A stretch of 64,000 bases of DNA from Fontisphaera persica (GTDB lineage: Bacteria; Verrucomicrobiota; Verrucomicrobiia; Limisphaerales; Fontisphaeraceae): assembly GCF_024832785.1 (NCBI RefSeq), contig NZ_CP116615.1:1550001-1614000 (forward strand), written 5' to 3'. The notes beneath the pieces are model-generated. The model saw nothing but the letters and a program-made list of their open reading frames with translations, did not search any database and had not been told where the DNA came from. Of the stretch, positions 8,575 through 18,952 are shown one piece after another (the stretch's first letter is position 1; each line of letters begins with the position of its first letter). The translations under genes and the position numbers were made by a program.

Positions 8575-8608
8575 AAGAAAAAGGCGGCTGGATTCTCCAG
8601 CCGCCTTT
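8575..8608 (-). terminator. Rho-independent terminator of gdhA
   Basis: A perfect 12-bp inverted repeat (8580-8591 and 8597-8608, core GGCGGCTGG) encloses a 5-base loop. Read on the minus strand, the stem runs into TTTTTCTT. It lies 35 bases after the gdhA stop and before the start of the small Cys-repeat gene, so it separates those two transcripts. Confidence 0.85.
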
Positions 8609-8642
8609 GCGTAATTAGGCAAGGTCTGTCCCAAGAGCCGGC

Positions 8643-10315
<1,673 letters not shown>

Positions 10316-11779
10316 CTAGATGAGGCGTATCTGGCGTTGTTCCCGCTCCAGCGCCTCACTCACGGAAGTCAGCCGTGCCCGGCGCCGCTCCATGATGTTC
10401 TTGTCCAAAGCCGGATCATAGGGAACGGGGTAACGCCCGTCGTAACAGGCCATGCAGAAACAGGAGGCGGGGCGTCCAGTGGCGGCCACCATCCCTGCCT
10501 GGGAAAGGTAATGCAGAGAATCCGCATTGAGGTAGCGGCGGATTTCGTCTTGCGAACAATTGGCCGCCATGAGCTTGCTGCGGTCGGGAAAATCAATGCC
10601 ATAGACACACGGATGCATGTGCGGCGGGCAACTGACCAGCACATGCACTTCGCGCGCGCCGGCCTCTTTCAGATTATGCACCCGGGTGCGGCAGGTCGTG
10701 CCTCGCACAATCGAATCATCCACGATAATCACCCGTTTGTCGCGCACGAGGTCGGGGATGAGATTCAATTTAACCCTCACGTTCATGTCGCGGATTAACT
10801 GGGTGGGTTGCAAAAAGCTGCGGCCAATGTAGTGATTGCGCACAAAGGCCATTTCAAACGGAATGCCACTCTCCAGGGAATACCCCAGCGCGGCGCAATT
10901 GCCGCTGTCCGGCACCGGCACCACGACATCGGCCTCGATGCGGTGTTCGCGCGCCAGTTGGCGGCCCATTTCCACGCGGACTTTGTAAACATTGCGACCC
11001 GCAATGTGGCTGTCCGGCCGCGCAAAATAAACATACTCGAAAATGCAGAAAGCCTCGCGCTGGTGTTCCGGAAAGGCCTGAATGCTTTTCAGCCCCGCCC
11101 GGCTGATGACCACGATTTCTCCCGGCTCCACGTCTCGCAAGTAGCGGGCATGAATTAAATCAAACGCGCACGTCTCACTGGAAAGGACATAAGCGCCGTC
11201 CAGGGTCCCAAGGGCCAGCGGACGGAACCCATGGGGGTCACGCACGCCAATCAATTCATTTTCAGTCAGGATGACCAGTGAGAAGGCCCCCTCGATGCGT
11301 CGCACCGTTTGAATGAGGTTGTTTTCCGCCCCCCCCAGCGAAGGCTGGGCCAGCAGGTGGAGGATGATTTCGCTGTCCACCGTGGTTTGGAAAATGGAGC
11401 CGTGCCCCTCCAGTTGCTCGCGCAAAATGGCGGCATTGGTGAGATTGCCGTTATGGGCAATGCCAATCTGGCCCCGGGCGCAATCCACCGTCAGCGGCTG
11501 CGCATTGCGCAGGTGAGAGGAACCAGTGGTGGAATATCGTGTGTGCCCAATGGCCGCGTGCCCCGTCAGGTGCCGCAACACATCGGCGCCAAACACCTGC
11601 GAGACCAGTCCCATTCCCCGGTGCACATGAAACTGGTGGTTTTCATCGCAGGTGACAATGCCTGCGCTCTCCTGCCCGCGATGCTGCAGGGCATACAATC
11701 CATAGTAGGTTAATTCCGCGGCGTTCGGATGTCCAAAAACGCCGAATACGCCGCAATAATGTTTGGGGTGGTACGGCAT
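10316..11779 (-). CDS. purF: Amidophosphoribosyltransferase
   Basis: A 487-residue enzyme that starts purine synthesis by making phosphoribosylamine from PRPP and glutamine. A propeptide of eight residues precedes the nucleophile Cys9 (YCGVFG). The glutaminase domain shows LQHRGQESAG and GHTRYSTTG. The PRPP-binding loop reads IVDDSIVRGTTCRT. Cysteines at FCIFEYVYFARPDS, in the SCPPHMHPC segment and in CFCMAC near the C terminus match the Fe-S-binding, Bacillus-type class. It stands alone on the minus strand, divergent from the gene at 11939. Confidence 0.97.
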   Translation of the reverse strand: MPYHPKHYCGVFGVFGHPNAAELTYYGLYALQHRGQESAGIVTCDENHQFHVHRGMGLVSQVFGADVLRHLTGHAAIGHTRYSTTGSSHLRNAQPLTVDCARGQIGIAHNGNLTNAAILREQLEGHGSIFQTTVDSEIILHLLAQPSLGGAENNLIQTVRRIEGAFSLVILTENELIGVRDPHGFRPLALGTLDGAYVLSSETCAFDLIHARYLRDVEPGEIVVISRAGLKSIQAFPEHQREAFCIFEYVYFARPDSHIAGRNVYKVRVEMGRQLAREHRIEADVVVPVPDSGNCAALGYSLESGIPFEMAFVRNHYIGRSFLQPTQLIRDMNVRVKLNLIPDLVRDKRVIIVDDSIVRGTTCRTRVHNLKEAGAREVHVLVSCPPHMHPCVYGIDFPDRSKLMAANCSQDEIRRYLNADSLHYLSQAGMVAATGRPASCFCMACYDGRYPVPYDPALDKNIMERRRARLTSVSEALEREQRQIRLI

Positions 11780-11938
11780 AGATGCGTGCCCAATGCCCCC
11801 CTATTCCAACGGCTTTATGCCGCCTGCGCAAGTGCAATTACGCAGCGTTGGCCGCCGGGCGCCATCCGGCGTAATTTTGATTGAATATTTTGCCGCAATA
11901 AGCATCAATTGTTTTGCAGTCCTGTTGCATTAGCCGAC

Positions 11939-12808
11939 ATGAAACCGACGTCCGGCGCCATGCTGCCCAAGTTGTCTGCCGCCCAACGCGAGGCGTTGAT
12001 CAGCCTGTTGGCGGACGACGACCCTGCCATTTACCAGTCCGTGCGGCAAAAGCTGCTGGCTTACGGGCATGAGGCCGCCGATTGGCTGCGCCCGCACCTG
12101 GCCAGCCCCGATCCGCTGCTGCGCCAGCGTGCCAAAAGCATTGTCATCCATTTTGCCCGACAGGATGCGGACAATGAATTTCTCGCCTTCTGCCTCCGGC
12201 AGGGCGACGATTTTGATTTGGAAGAAGGGGCGTGGCTGCTCGCGCGCACCCAGTATGCCGACATTCAAGTCGAAGGCTACCGGGCGTTGCTGGACTATTT
12301 TGCTCAGGAATTGCGGAGTCGCTTCCGGCACAGCACCCATGCCGCGCAAATGCTCGGCGTGATGAACGACTTTTTGTTCGTGGAGGAGCAGTTTCACGGC
12401 AACGAGGAGGATTATTACCATCCGGACAACAGTTACTTAAACCGGGTGATTGACCGCCGGATGGGCAACCCCATTGGTCTGTGCACGGTGTATTTGCTCA
12501 TTGCCCGGCGGTTGAAAATGCCGGTGGCCGGCATCGGTCTGCCGGGGCATTTCATTTGCCGTTACCAGTCGGCCACAGAAGAGATTTACATTGATCCTTT
12601 CAATGGCGGACGGTTGCTGACCAAATCGGATTGTGTGAAATATTTGCACACACATCATCACGGCCTGTATGATGAATTTTTAACCCCGGTTTCCCCGCGG
12701 CGCATGCTTATGCGGATGTGCTCCAACTTGCACCAAATTTACCAGCAAAACCACCAATCCGAAGAAGCCATGCGGTTGCAGCGTTACCTGGTGGCCCTGG
12801 CTCGATAA
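11939..12808 (+). CDS. SirB1 family, transglutaminase-like protein
   Basis: A 289-residue soluble protein. The N-terminal 100 residues are helical, and the family core follows: RRMGNPIGLCTVYLLIARRL, then LPGHFICRY and YIDPFNGGRLLT. These match the SirB1/Transglut_core2 family, where Cys (or Ser), His and Asp positions resemble a papain-like triad; here Cys, His and Asp are all present. The biological role of the family is unclear. I chose ATG 11939 over an upstream TTG that adds ten residues. It is divergent from purF and converges on the sigma-factor gene. Confidence 0.85.
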   Translation: MKPTSGAMLPKLSAAQREALISLLADDDPAIYQSVRQKLLAYGHEAADWLRPHLASPDPLLRQRAKSIVIHFARQDADNEFLAFCLRQGDDFDLEEGAWLLARTQYADIQVEGYRALLDYFAQELRSRFRHSTHAAQMLGVMNDFLFVEEQFHGNEEDYYHPDNSYLNRVIDRRMGNPIGLCTVYLLIARRLKMPVAGIGLPGHFICRYQSATEEIYIDPFNGGRLLTKSDCVKYLHTHHHGLYDEFLTPVSPRRMLMRMCSNLHQIYQQNHQSEEAMRLQRYLVALAR

Positions 12809-12824
12809 GGCCAATCCGGTTATT

Positions 12825-13577
12825 TTAACGCTGAGAGGCAGCCAGTACTTCAATCAAGTAACGGAGTTCCTCCTGCAAATCAGCTCCTTCACTCAACGTT
12901 TGAGCAATCTCCGTCTTCACAGCGTGTCGAAAACGTTTGCGCAGCCGATGCACAGCCACTTTGAAGGCGCTTTCGCTTAACTGCAAACGTTCGGCCGCGG
13001 CCTTGGCGTCCAAGGTGGCCGCTTCCCCCGCCAGCCAGGGTTTCAGCACCGCATAATGGTCCGCGCGCCCTTCTGCTGTCATTTGCCTTTCCAAAGCCGT
13101 CAGGGCACGGGCCATGACCGTCAGGGCCCACTGCCGGTCAAACCAAGTGTCCAGCACAGGTAAAGAGACGGCCTCGGCCGCCATGTCGTGCAAGGTGGCA
13201 AGAGAATCTGAAGATGCGTCCAGAGATTGGATATCTGCTGCTCCCCCGCGTTTTATCCGGGCCTCTTTTCTACGCCGGTCAGTCAGAAAATGCTTCAAAG
13301 CGCCCAATAAATAAGAACGAAAACGACCCTTGGCTGGATCGGCACTATTCATTTGTCCCCCTTGCAGCAGCCGGGCAAAGAATTCATGAGCCAATTCACG
13401 CGCGACGTCTTCTTCATGGCCTTCCCGTTGTAAAAAGCGCACCACCGGTTGATAATAGGCCGCGCACAGTTCATTCAGGGCGGCACGCGCCTCGGGCGTG
13501 GCTCCCTGACTGCGCAGAACCAGCGTCCAGCGCGTCGGACCAAACTCGTGACCGTGTGAACAATGCGAGGGATTCAC
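12825..13577 (-). CDS. ECF RNA polymerase sigma factor
   Basis: A 250-residue sigma factor of the large class common in verrucomicrobia and planctomycetes, opening with FGPTRWTLVLRSQG. Region 2 lies at about residues 38-100 (YYQPVVRFLQREGHEEDVA, then DPAKGRFRSYLLGALKHFL). Region 4 is around residues 195-225, with the helix-turn-helix LSESAFKVAVHRLRKRFR. The GTG start overlaps the TGA stop of the upstream kinase gene in a GTGA arrangement, so the two are translationally coupled. This suggests that the kinase controls this sigma factor. No anti-sigma factor is seen nearby. Confidence 0.9.
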   Translation of the reverse strand: MNPSHCSHGHEFGPTRWTLVLRSQGATPEARAALNELCAAYYQPVVRFLQREGHEEDVARELAHEFFARLLQGGQMNSADPAKGRFRSYLLGALKHFLTDRRRKEARIKRGGAADIQSLDASSDSLATLHDMAAEAVSLPVLDTWFDRQWALTVMARALTALERQMTAEGRADHYAVLKPWLAGEAATLDAKAAAERLQLSESAFKVAVHRLRKRFRHAVKTEIAQTLSEGADLQEELRYLIEVLAASQR

Positions 13578-16500
13578 CGCGTGCTGTTAACGTCGGGCAA
13601 ACGGCTTTCGACCGTCACCTGTATCGGCTTTTGATTTGTCATGGCCCACGAAAAAAGGTCCCGCCGCTCGCCGGCGCGCAAGGTCAAGGTACGCCCCACC
13701 CATAACGTGCGATTGGTTTGCAGTAATTGCCGCGCCACTTTCTCGTCCATCATGGCAGGCAGTCCGACAGTGGCGCGATATGTGACGAGCGGGAGACCCC
13801 CGCCCCCTTCTTTGCGCTCAAACCGGGTGCTGGCAGAGCTGACCCAAGCATCCCGCACCGGACTTTGCAGGCGGAAAACCTCCTGGGCACTGTTGGTATT
13901 AAGCCGGTAATCAAACCCCAGGCAGAACCGCTGGCCTTCCTGCCAAAGAACCACGTCCGTAAAGGTTAAACTGGTCAAAGGCACTTGCGTGACCGGCACG
14001 GCGCCCACCGCCGCCTCCAACAGCATGCCCGCGTCTCCCACCGGCACTCTGAAGATGGGGAGTTCCTTGCCCGGTCGCACCTCCAGAGGCTGTGCCACCA
14101 GGGACACGGCAAGGCTCTGGGCCAGCTCAGCCGCTTGGGGAGCAGATAGATTGACTGGCAGGCGAATCAGCGCTCGTTCGTGGCGCACCGCCACCAGCCC
14201 TGCCACCCCCTCGCGCAAATGAACACGGCGTGTTTCAGTTGCAAATCCATCGGCTTGTGCCCTAAAAATGACCACCCAGTTCGTGTCCAGATTTGCCACG
14301 TAGTCAATCTTCAACCAATGCGCGCTCTCCACTTGGGAAATACCGATTTCCGTAATGGTGAAACGCGCTGCCAGGGTGGCTTCGCCTGGCGTGGCGGGTT
14401 GACTGGTGGCGGCTGCCTGAAGCAGTTCCAATGATTCCTGCCAGTTTGTCCCGCCGCCAATGAGCGGGGATTGACCCATAACCAGGTGACGAAAACGATG
14501 CGCGTAACCCACGCGGAGAAACAAAGTTTCCAACTTGTTGCCGATGCGGGTTTGCCGCCAAGGTATTTCCACATAATCCTGAGCTGGCTGAGGCAAGGGT
14601 ACGCGTAAAGGTGGAGGATTGCCGGGCTGAAACTGGAGGTCACCTAACCGGGCATGGCCCGCCACCACTTCTCGACCGTCCGATGTGCTGATTTTCAAGG
14701 CATACTGGGGATTGCCTCCGGCGGTCTTGGCGTCTTCCGCCAGTTCCAGTTGCAGTTTAGCCGAGACATGCTCGTCATCCGGAGCGACGATAAATCCACC
14801 CAATTCAGGCGCCGAATTGGTTCCCAGGATTAAAATCACCGTGGCCGCCTGGCCTTTGGGCACTTTGAGGTGGACTTCTCCCATCCCCGAACGCTGGTTG
14901 TTTTCCTGATCTCTGCGGGTGGTCGGGTGCAAATGAACGTTTTTGAACTCCGTCCACTGATAAGGACGCACTTCAAAATTGAAGTTTCGGATGTCGCCAA
15001 GGGGGCGTTGGCGAAAAGTTACCTGAAGGTGCCTGTTGGACTCCCGTAACAAACGCCCCACTTCCTTGGTGCCATCGGACAGCGTGGCGGTAATTTGTAT
15101 TTGGAACAAATCCCGCCTGGGACATTCGTAGCTGGCTTGTAACAAAAGGTGGCCGCCTTTGTCCTCCACAGTGCCATGAAAAGCAATTTTCCACGGTATT
15201 GCGTCTAAATACACCGAATAGGAAGAGGAGGCCGCAGAAGAATCCTGGGCTAAGGTGCGCCAAGGCCCCCTGGCCATGCCGGCGTAAATCGTCGTAGTTT
15301 TCCTGTCCACCGGAAACGCCGCGTTCAGGAGGTAAAACATCGAGCCTGCCGTATCCGATGGATTATTAACGGTCTGCCCACTCCAACCACGAGCATCGGG
15401 CAACAATAGACGAGGTCCGGCATCTCCCGGCTCGAACCCATGCAATTCCAGCACCATTTGCACGGTGCGTTCGTCAGGAGAAAGGCTGCGTTGACTCTGT
15501 TCGCCTTTCATTTGCACAGCCGGTGCTGTGTCCACCGGAGAGCCATCCGGCTGCCACCAGTTACCGTCAGTGGGATGGGTGGACAAGGCCGCCAGCTTTA
15601 CCATTCCTTCAGGCAATGGGTCTCCTCTTTGCAGCGGGGAAGGCACTTGACTCATACGCGGAGACCGGAGAAAAAGATAAAAAGAAAAGGGGGTGAACAC
15701 AGCCAACCCAATGACCAGAAAAACCGCAAAAATCCATTTTAGCACTCCCCGCCGTTGCTTGGGCGGCGCGTTGGCGGCCCAACGGCTGGTGGCATAGACC
15801 GCCCATAGAGCAAAAGTCAGGGTGCCTGCGGGCAACAGCCACGCCAGCATCTTCAGGGCAAGGGAAGGCTGCCCGACCACGATATTGGTAAATGGAAAGG
15901 CTACGGCAATGACGGCCAATAACATCAAGGGACAACCCAAAGCCCCATAGACCGCCAGCGGCACCCCCCTCAACCTTCCGCCACCGCTGCGAATATCACT
16001 CAGGGCCACCCATCCTAAAATGGTCCCCGCCATCCCAGCCAGGCATGCCGGCCCGCCAAATACAAGCAATTCCATAAGCCCTAAACCGCCCCCACCAGCC
16101 AAGACCAAAATCAAAGGCACGCTCACCAGCACCCACGCCAGACCAGTCAATGCCGCACTGATGATGGCCTTCATGGAATACTTGGGCGACGAGGATACGA
16201 CTGTGCCGCCGGGACCAACCATCGGCGCAATCGAAGATTGAAAGAAGATGGCGCGACGTTCCTTGCGTCTGCGCCAAAACAACCATCCGCCCACCCAAAG
16301 GCCCGGCAGCAGCGCCAGGAGATAGGGAAGCAGGTCTTCTATATACCCCCCCGGCGGACGCCCTTTAAGAGCGGAAGCAAAAATGATGGGCAAAATCGAG
16401 CACACCCCTAAAACCAAAAAGAAATAGACATGCCGGGGCGCAAAGCGCGAAGCCGGCATCTGCAGCTCGCGCGCGGGTATTTCCGGGGGCAACGAACCCG

Positions 16501-17848
16501 TCGCCCGGCGCACAATTTCGCCCACTGCCTCGCGCCACTCCCGAGTGATTTGATTGCAATCCCCGGCAGTTGCCGCAGAAGAAGGACTCAAGGTAAATAA
16601 CAATGTGCGCAAATGATTACCGGTAAAATAGGTTACCGCCAGGAAATCCATCCCACCGCCCTTGACCCAGGAGGGATACCGACCAAGCCCCAAGCCCCGG
16701 ATATTCGCGGCCGGAATACTGAGTTGCTTTTTCCCCTGAACGCATATCAGGCAATCGGGATACAGTTTCAAACTGCCCGTCCCCAGGAAAACGGAAACCA
16801 GGCGTCCGGCCATGGTGCAGGCATTTTCCAAGGTGCCGAAGTGGCAGCGCGTTTCTTTGAGCAGTCTCGGCCACACCGTCTGGGCGCCAACCGCCGCTCC
16901 ACTGTGCGTAAGATGTTCCACCTCACTTTTGACAGCCTTCGCACTTTGATACCGTTTCTCCCGGTCCTTTTCCAATGCACGAAAGACCACGTCATCCACC
17001 GATGGGCTCACCGGCGTGCGGGCAGAAGGCGGCTCGAAACGACCAATGGGCAGTTCTCCCGTCAACATTTCGTAAAACACCACGCCCAGGGAGTAAATGT
17101 CCGCGCGATGGTCCACCCGGTTGGGCGATTCCAACTGCTCCGGCGCCATGTAATGCGGTGTCCCCAGGGTGGCGCCCGTCCCGGTCAACGTCACTTCGGG
17201 CCGCTCCTCCCCCACCAGCTTGGCAATGCCGAAGTCGGCGATTTTCACCCGCCCTTTTGCATCGAGCAGAATATTTTCGGGTTTGATGTCCCGATGCAAC
17301 ACGCCTTGTTCATGGGCGTATTGCAGGGCCTCGCAGATTTTGGGCACAATGGCCAGGGCCTCGCTGGGAGAAAACCTGCCTGCCTGCATGGCCTGGCGCA
17401 GGTTGACCCCGTCCACATATTCCATCAGCAGAAAATAAAACTCATCAGTTTTCCCGAAGTCATACACACTGACGATGTTGGGATGGTTTAATTTGGCCAA
17501 CACCCGCCCCTCCCGATTGAAACGCTCGGCGAAATGCGGATCGCGCGCCAGCTTGTCGGGCAGCAATTTTAACGCCACCCACCTATCCAGGTGGGGCTGG
17601 CGCGCTTTGAACACAAATCCCATGCCTCCCCGGCCAATTAACTCCACGACCTCCAATTGTGGAAAAGCTGCTGCAATGCGTTGCAGCGAGGGGATTTCGG
17701 ACGTGGCGGTAGGACTTAACCCTTCGCCGCCCGTGGGTGCTGCGGCATTGGCCATGACGCACCGCGGGCACAATCCCTCCGGGGCTTCGGCTGGTACTTC
17801 TGCTCCACACTGGGGGCACCTTTTCGGTCCTGCATTTTGAGTTGTCAT
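13574..17848 (-). CDS. Membrane Ser/Thr kinase with zinc ribbon and large exported domain
   Basis: A 1424-residue protein. An N-terminal zinc ribbon has CPQC (11-14) and CPRC (27-30). The kinase domain (about 66-345) has the GRGGMGFVFKAR loop, Lys94 in VALKLL, HRDIKPENILLD and DFGIAK, so it looks active. About six hydrophobic segments lie between residues 470 and 730, including a DUF4190-like pair. The last 690 residues would be outside the membrane and show no family I can name. ATG 17848 is preceded by AGAGG; a longer open frame upstream lacks homology. The gene ends inside the GTGA overlap with the sigma-factor gene. Confidence 0.88.
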   Translation of the reverse strand: MTTQNAGPKRCPQCGAEVPAEAPEGLCPRCVMANAAAPTGGEGLSPTATSEIPSLQRIAAAFPQLEVVELIGRGGMGFVFKARQPHLDRWVALKLLPDKLARDPHFAERFNREGRVLAKLNHPNIVSVYDFGKTDEFYFLLMEYVDGVNLRQAMQAGRFSPSEALAIVPKICEALQYAHEQGVLHRDIKPENILLDAKGRVKIADFGIAKLVGEERPEVTLTGTGATLGTPHYMAPEQLESPNRVDHRADIYSLGVVFYEMLTGELPIGRFEPPSARTPVSPSVDDVVFRALEKDREKRYQSAKAVKSEVEHLTHSGAAVGAQTVWPRLLKETRCHFGTLENACTMAGRLVSVFLGTGSLKLYPDCLICVQGKKQLSIPAANIRGLGLGRYPSWVKGGGMDFLAVTYFTGNHLRTLLFTLSPSSAATAGDCNQITREWREAVGEIVRRATGSLPPEIPARELQMPASRFAPRHVYFFLVLGVCSILPIIFASALKGRPPGGYIEDLLPYLLALLPGLWVGGWLFWRRRKERRAIFFQSSIAPMVGPGGTVVSSSPKYSMKAIISAALTGLAWVLVSVPLILVLAGGGGLGLMELLVFGGPACLAGMAGTILGWVALSDIRSGGGRLRGVPLAVYGALGCPLMLLAVIAVAFPFTNIVVGQPSLALKMLAWLLPAGTLTFALWAVYATSRWAANAPPKQRRGVLKWIFAVFLVIGLAVFTPFSFYLFLRSPRMSQVPSPLQRGDPLPEGMVKLAALSTHPTDGNWWQPDGSPVDTAPAVQMKGEQSQRSLSPDERTVQMVLELHGFEPGDAGPRLLLPDARGWSGQTVNNPSDTAGSMFYLLNAAFPVDRKTTTIYAGMARGPWRTLAQDSSAASSSYSVYLDAIPWKIAFHGTVEDKGGHLLLQASYECPRRDLFQIQITATLSDGTKEVGRLLRESNRHLQVTFRQRPLGDIRNFNFEVRPYQWTEFKNVHLHPTTRRDQENNQRSGMGEVHLKVPKGQAATVILILGTNSAPELGGFIVAPDDEHVSAKLQLELAEDAKTAGGNPQYALKISTSDGREVVAGHARLGDLQFQPGNPPPLRVPLPQPAQDYVEIPWRQTRIGNKLETLFLRVGYAHRFRHLVMGQSPLIGGGTNWQESLELLQAAATSQPATPGEATLAARFTITEIGISQVESAHWLKIDYVANLDTNWVVIFRAQADGFATETRRVHLREGVAGLVAVRHERALIRLPVNLSAPQAAELAQSLAVSLVAQPLEVRPGKELPIFRVPVGDAGMLLEAAVGAVPVTQVPLTSLTFTDVVLWQEGQRFCLGFDYRLNTNSAQEVFRLQSPVRDAWVSSASTRFERKEGGGGLPLVTYRATVGLPAMMDEKVARQLLQTNRTLWVGRTLTLRAGERRDLFSWAMTNQKPIQVTVESRLPDVNSTR

Positions 17849-18019
17849 TCTGACCTCTTCCTGAGGTCTTTGGAGGACAGGGTTACAGGAAAAATAACGC
17901 GGATAACTGATTTTGGCCACTTTATGTTTTGTCTCCCCACGGGCGCCTGCCATTCCGGAAGGTTTTGGCCAGTAAAATTGATTTGCGGCAAACTCGCTTC
18001 CTTCTCATAGTCGCGGCTT

Positions 18020-18901
18020 ATGAAGTCCATGACGGGTTATGGGCATGCAGAATGTGCCCGTGACGGTTACAAAGTCGGCGTCGAAATCAGTTCGGTCAAC
18101 CGCAAGCAGCTCGACCTGACCGTTTCCCTGCCGCGTGATTTGGAGGTCCTGGAAGCGCAGGTGCGCGACTTGGTGGCCCAATCCCTTTCTCGCGGCAAGG
18201 TCACCGTGCGCGTAACCTTGGAACTGGCCGGTGACAACGGCGGCGGCTCTCCCCGTTTGAATCATGAACTGGCCCGCGCCTACCTGAAGGAATTTCAACA
18301 CCTGGCCCGCGAGTTGAAACTGGCCGGTTCAGTAACGCTGGAGATGTTAATCCAGGCTCCCGGCGTGCTGGACTCTCGCATGGCAGCACCCGAGGCAGAA
18401 TCCTTCTGGCCGGCATTGCATCACGCGTTGCGGCAAGCCCTGGCGGCACTTCTGCGAACACGTCAGCGCGAGGGAGTCCACCTGGAAAAGGACCTGGCAC
18501 GGCGTATTCAAATTATGCGCCGAAGCACCGCGCGCATCCGGCGCCGTGCGCCTCAGGTGCAACGGCGTTATCTAGAACAACTGCGGGAGCGCCTGCAAGC
18601 CGCCGGCCTGCCCAGCCCCCCGGCAGACGACGAGCGGTTGTTGAAGGAAATCGTCCTGTTTGCGGATCGTTCGGACATCAGCGAAGAGCTGGCGCGCCTG
18701 GAAAGCCATTTCCAGCAATTCGAGGATGCCCGTCAATCCAACGAGCCGGTGGGCCGCCTGCTGGACTTTCTGGCACAGGAAATGAACCGGGAAATCAACA
18801 CCATTGGCTCCAAAGCTAATGATGCCCAGATTTCCCGCGAGGTGGTACTGCTGAAAACCGAATTGGAGAAGTTCCGGGAGCAGGCCATGAATGTCGAATA
18901 G
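18020..18901 (+). CDS. yicC: YicC family endoribonuclease
   Basis: A 293-residue soluble protein starting with the family signature MKSMTGYGHAE and SSVNRKQLDLTVSLP. It ends with the DUF1732 signature LDFLAQEMNREINTIGSKAN. The family is reported to act as an RNase in E. coli and is often followed by gmk; here gmk is absent and a convergent gene follows. Length and both domains are normal. The 5' region towards the kinase gene is about 170 bases and probably holds both divergent promoters. Confidence 0.92.
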   Translation: MKSMTGYGHAECARDGYKVGVEISSVNRKQLDLTVSLPRDLEVLEAQVRDLVAQSLSRGKVTVRVTLELAGDNGGGSPRLNHELARAYLKEFQHLARELKLAGSVTLEMLIQAPGVLDSRMAAPEAESFWPALHHALRQALAALLRTRQREGVHLEKDLARRIQIMRRSTARIRRRAPQVQRRYLEQLRERLQAAGLPSPPADDERLLKEIVLFADRSDISEELARLESHFQQFEDARQSNEPVGRLLDFLAQEMNREINTIGSKANDAQISREVVLLKTELEKFREQAMNVE

Positions 18902-18952
18902 GCGGCCGGTGCTGGGTGATGTACGGCAAGTGCCAGGGCGCGCCTTCCGGCC

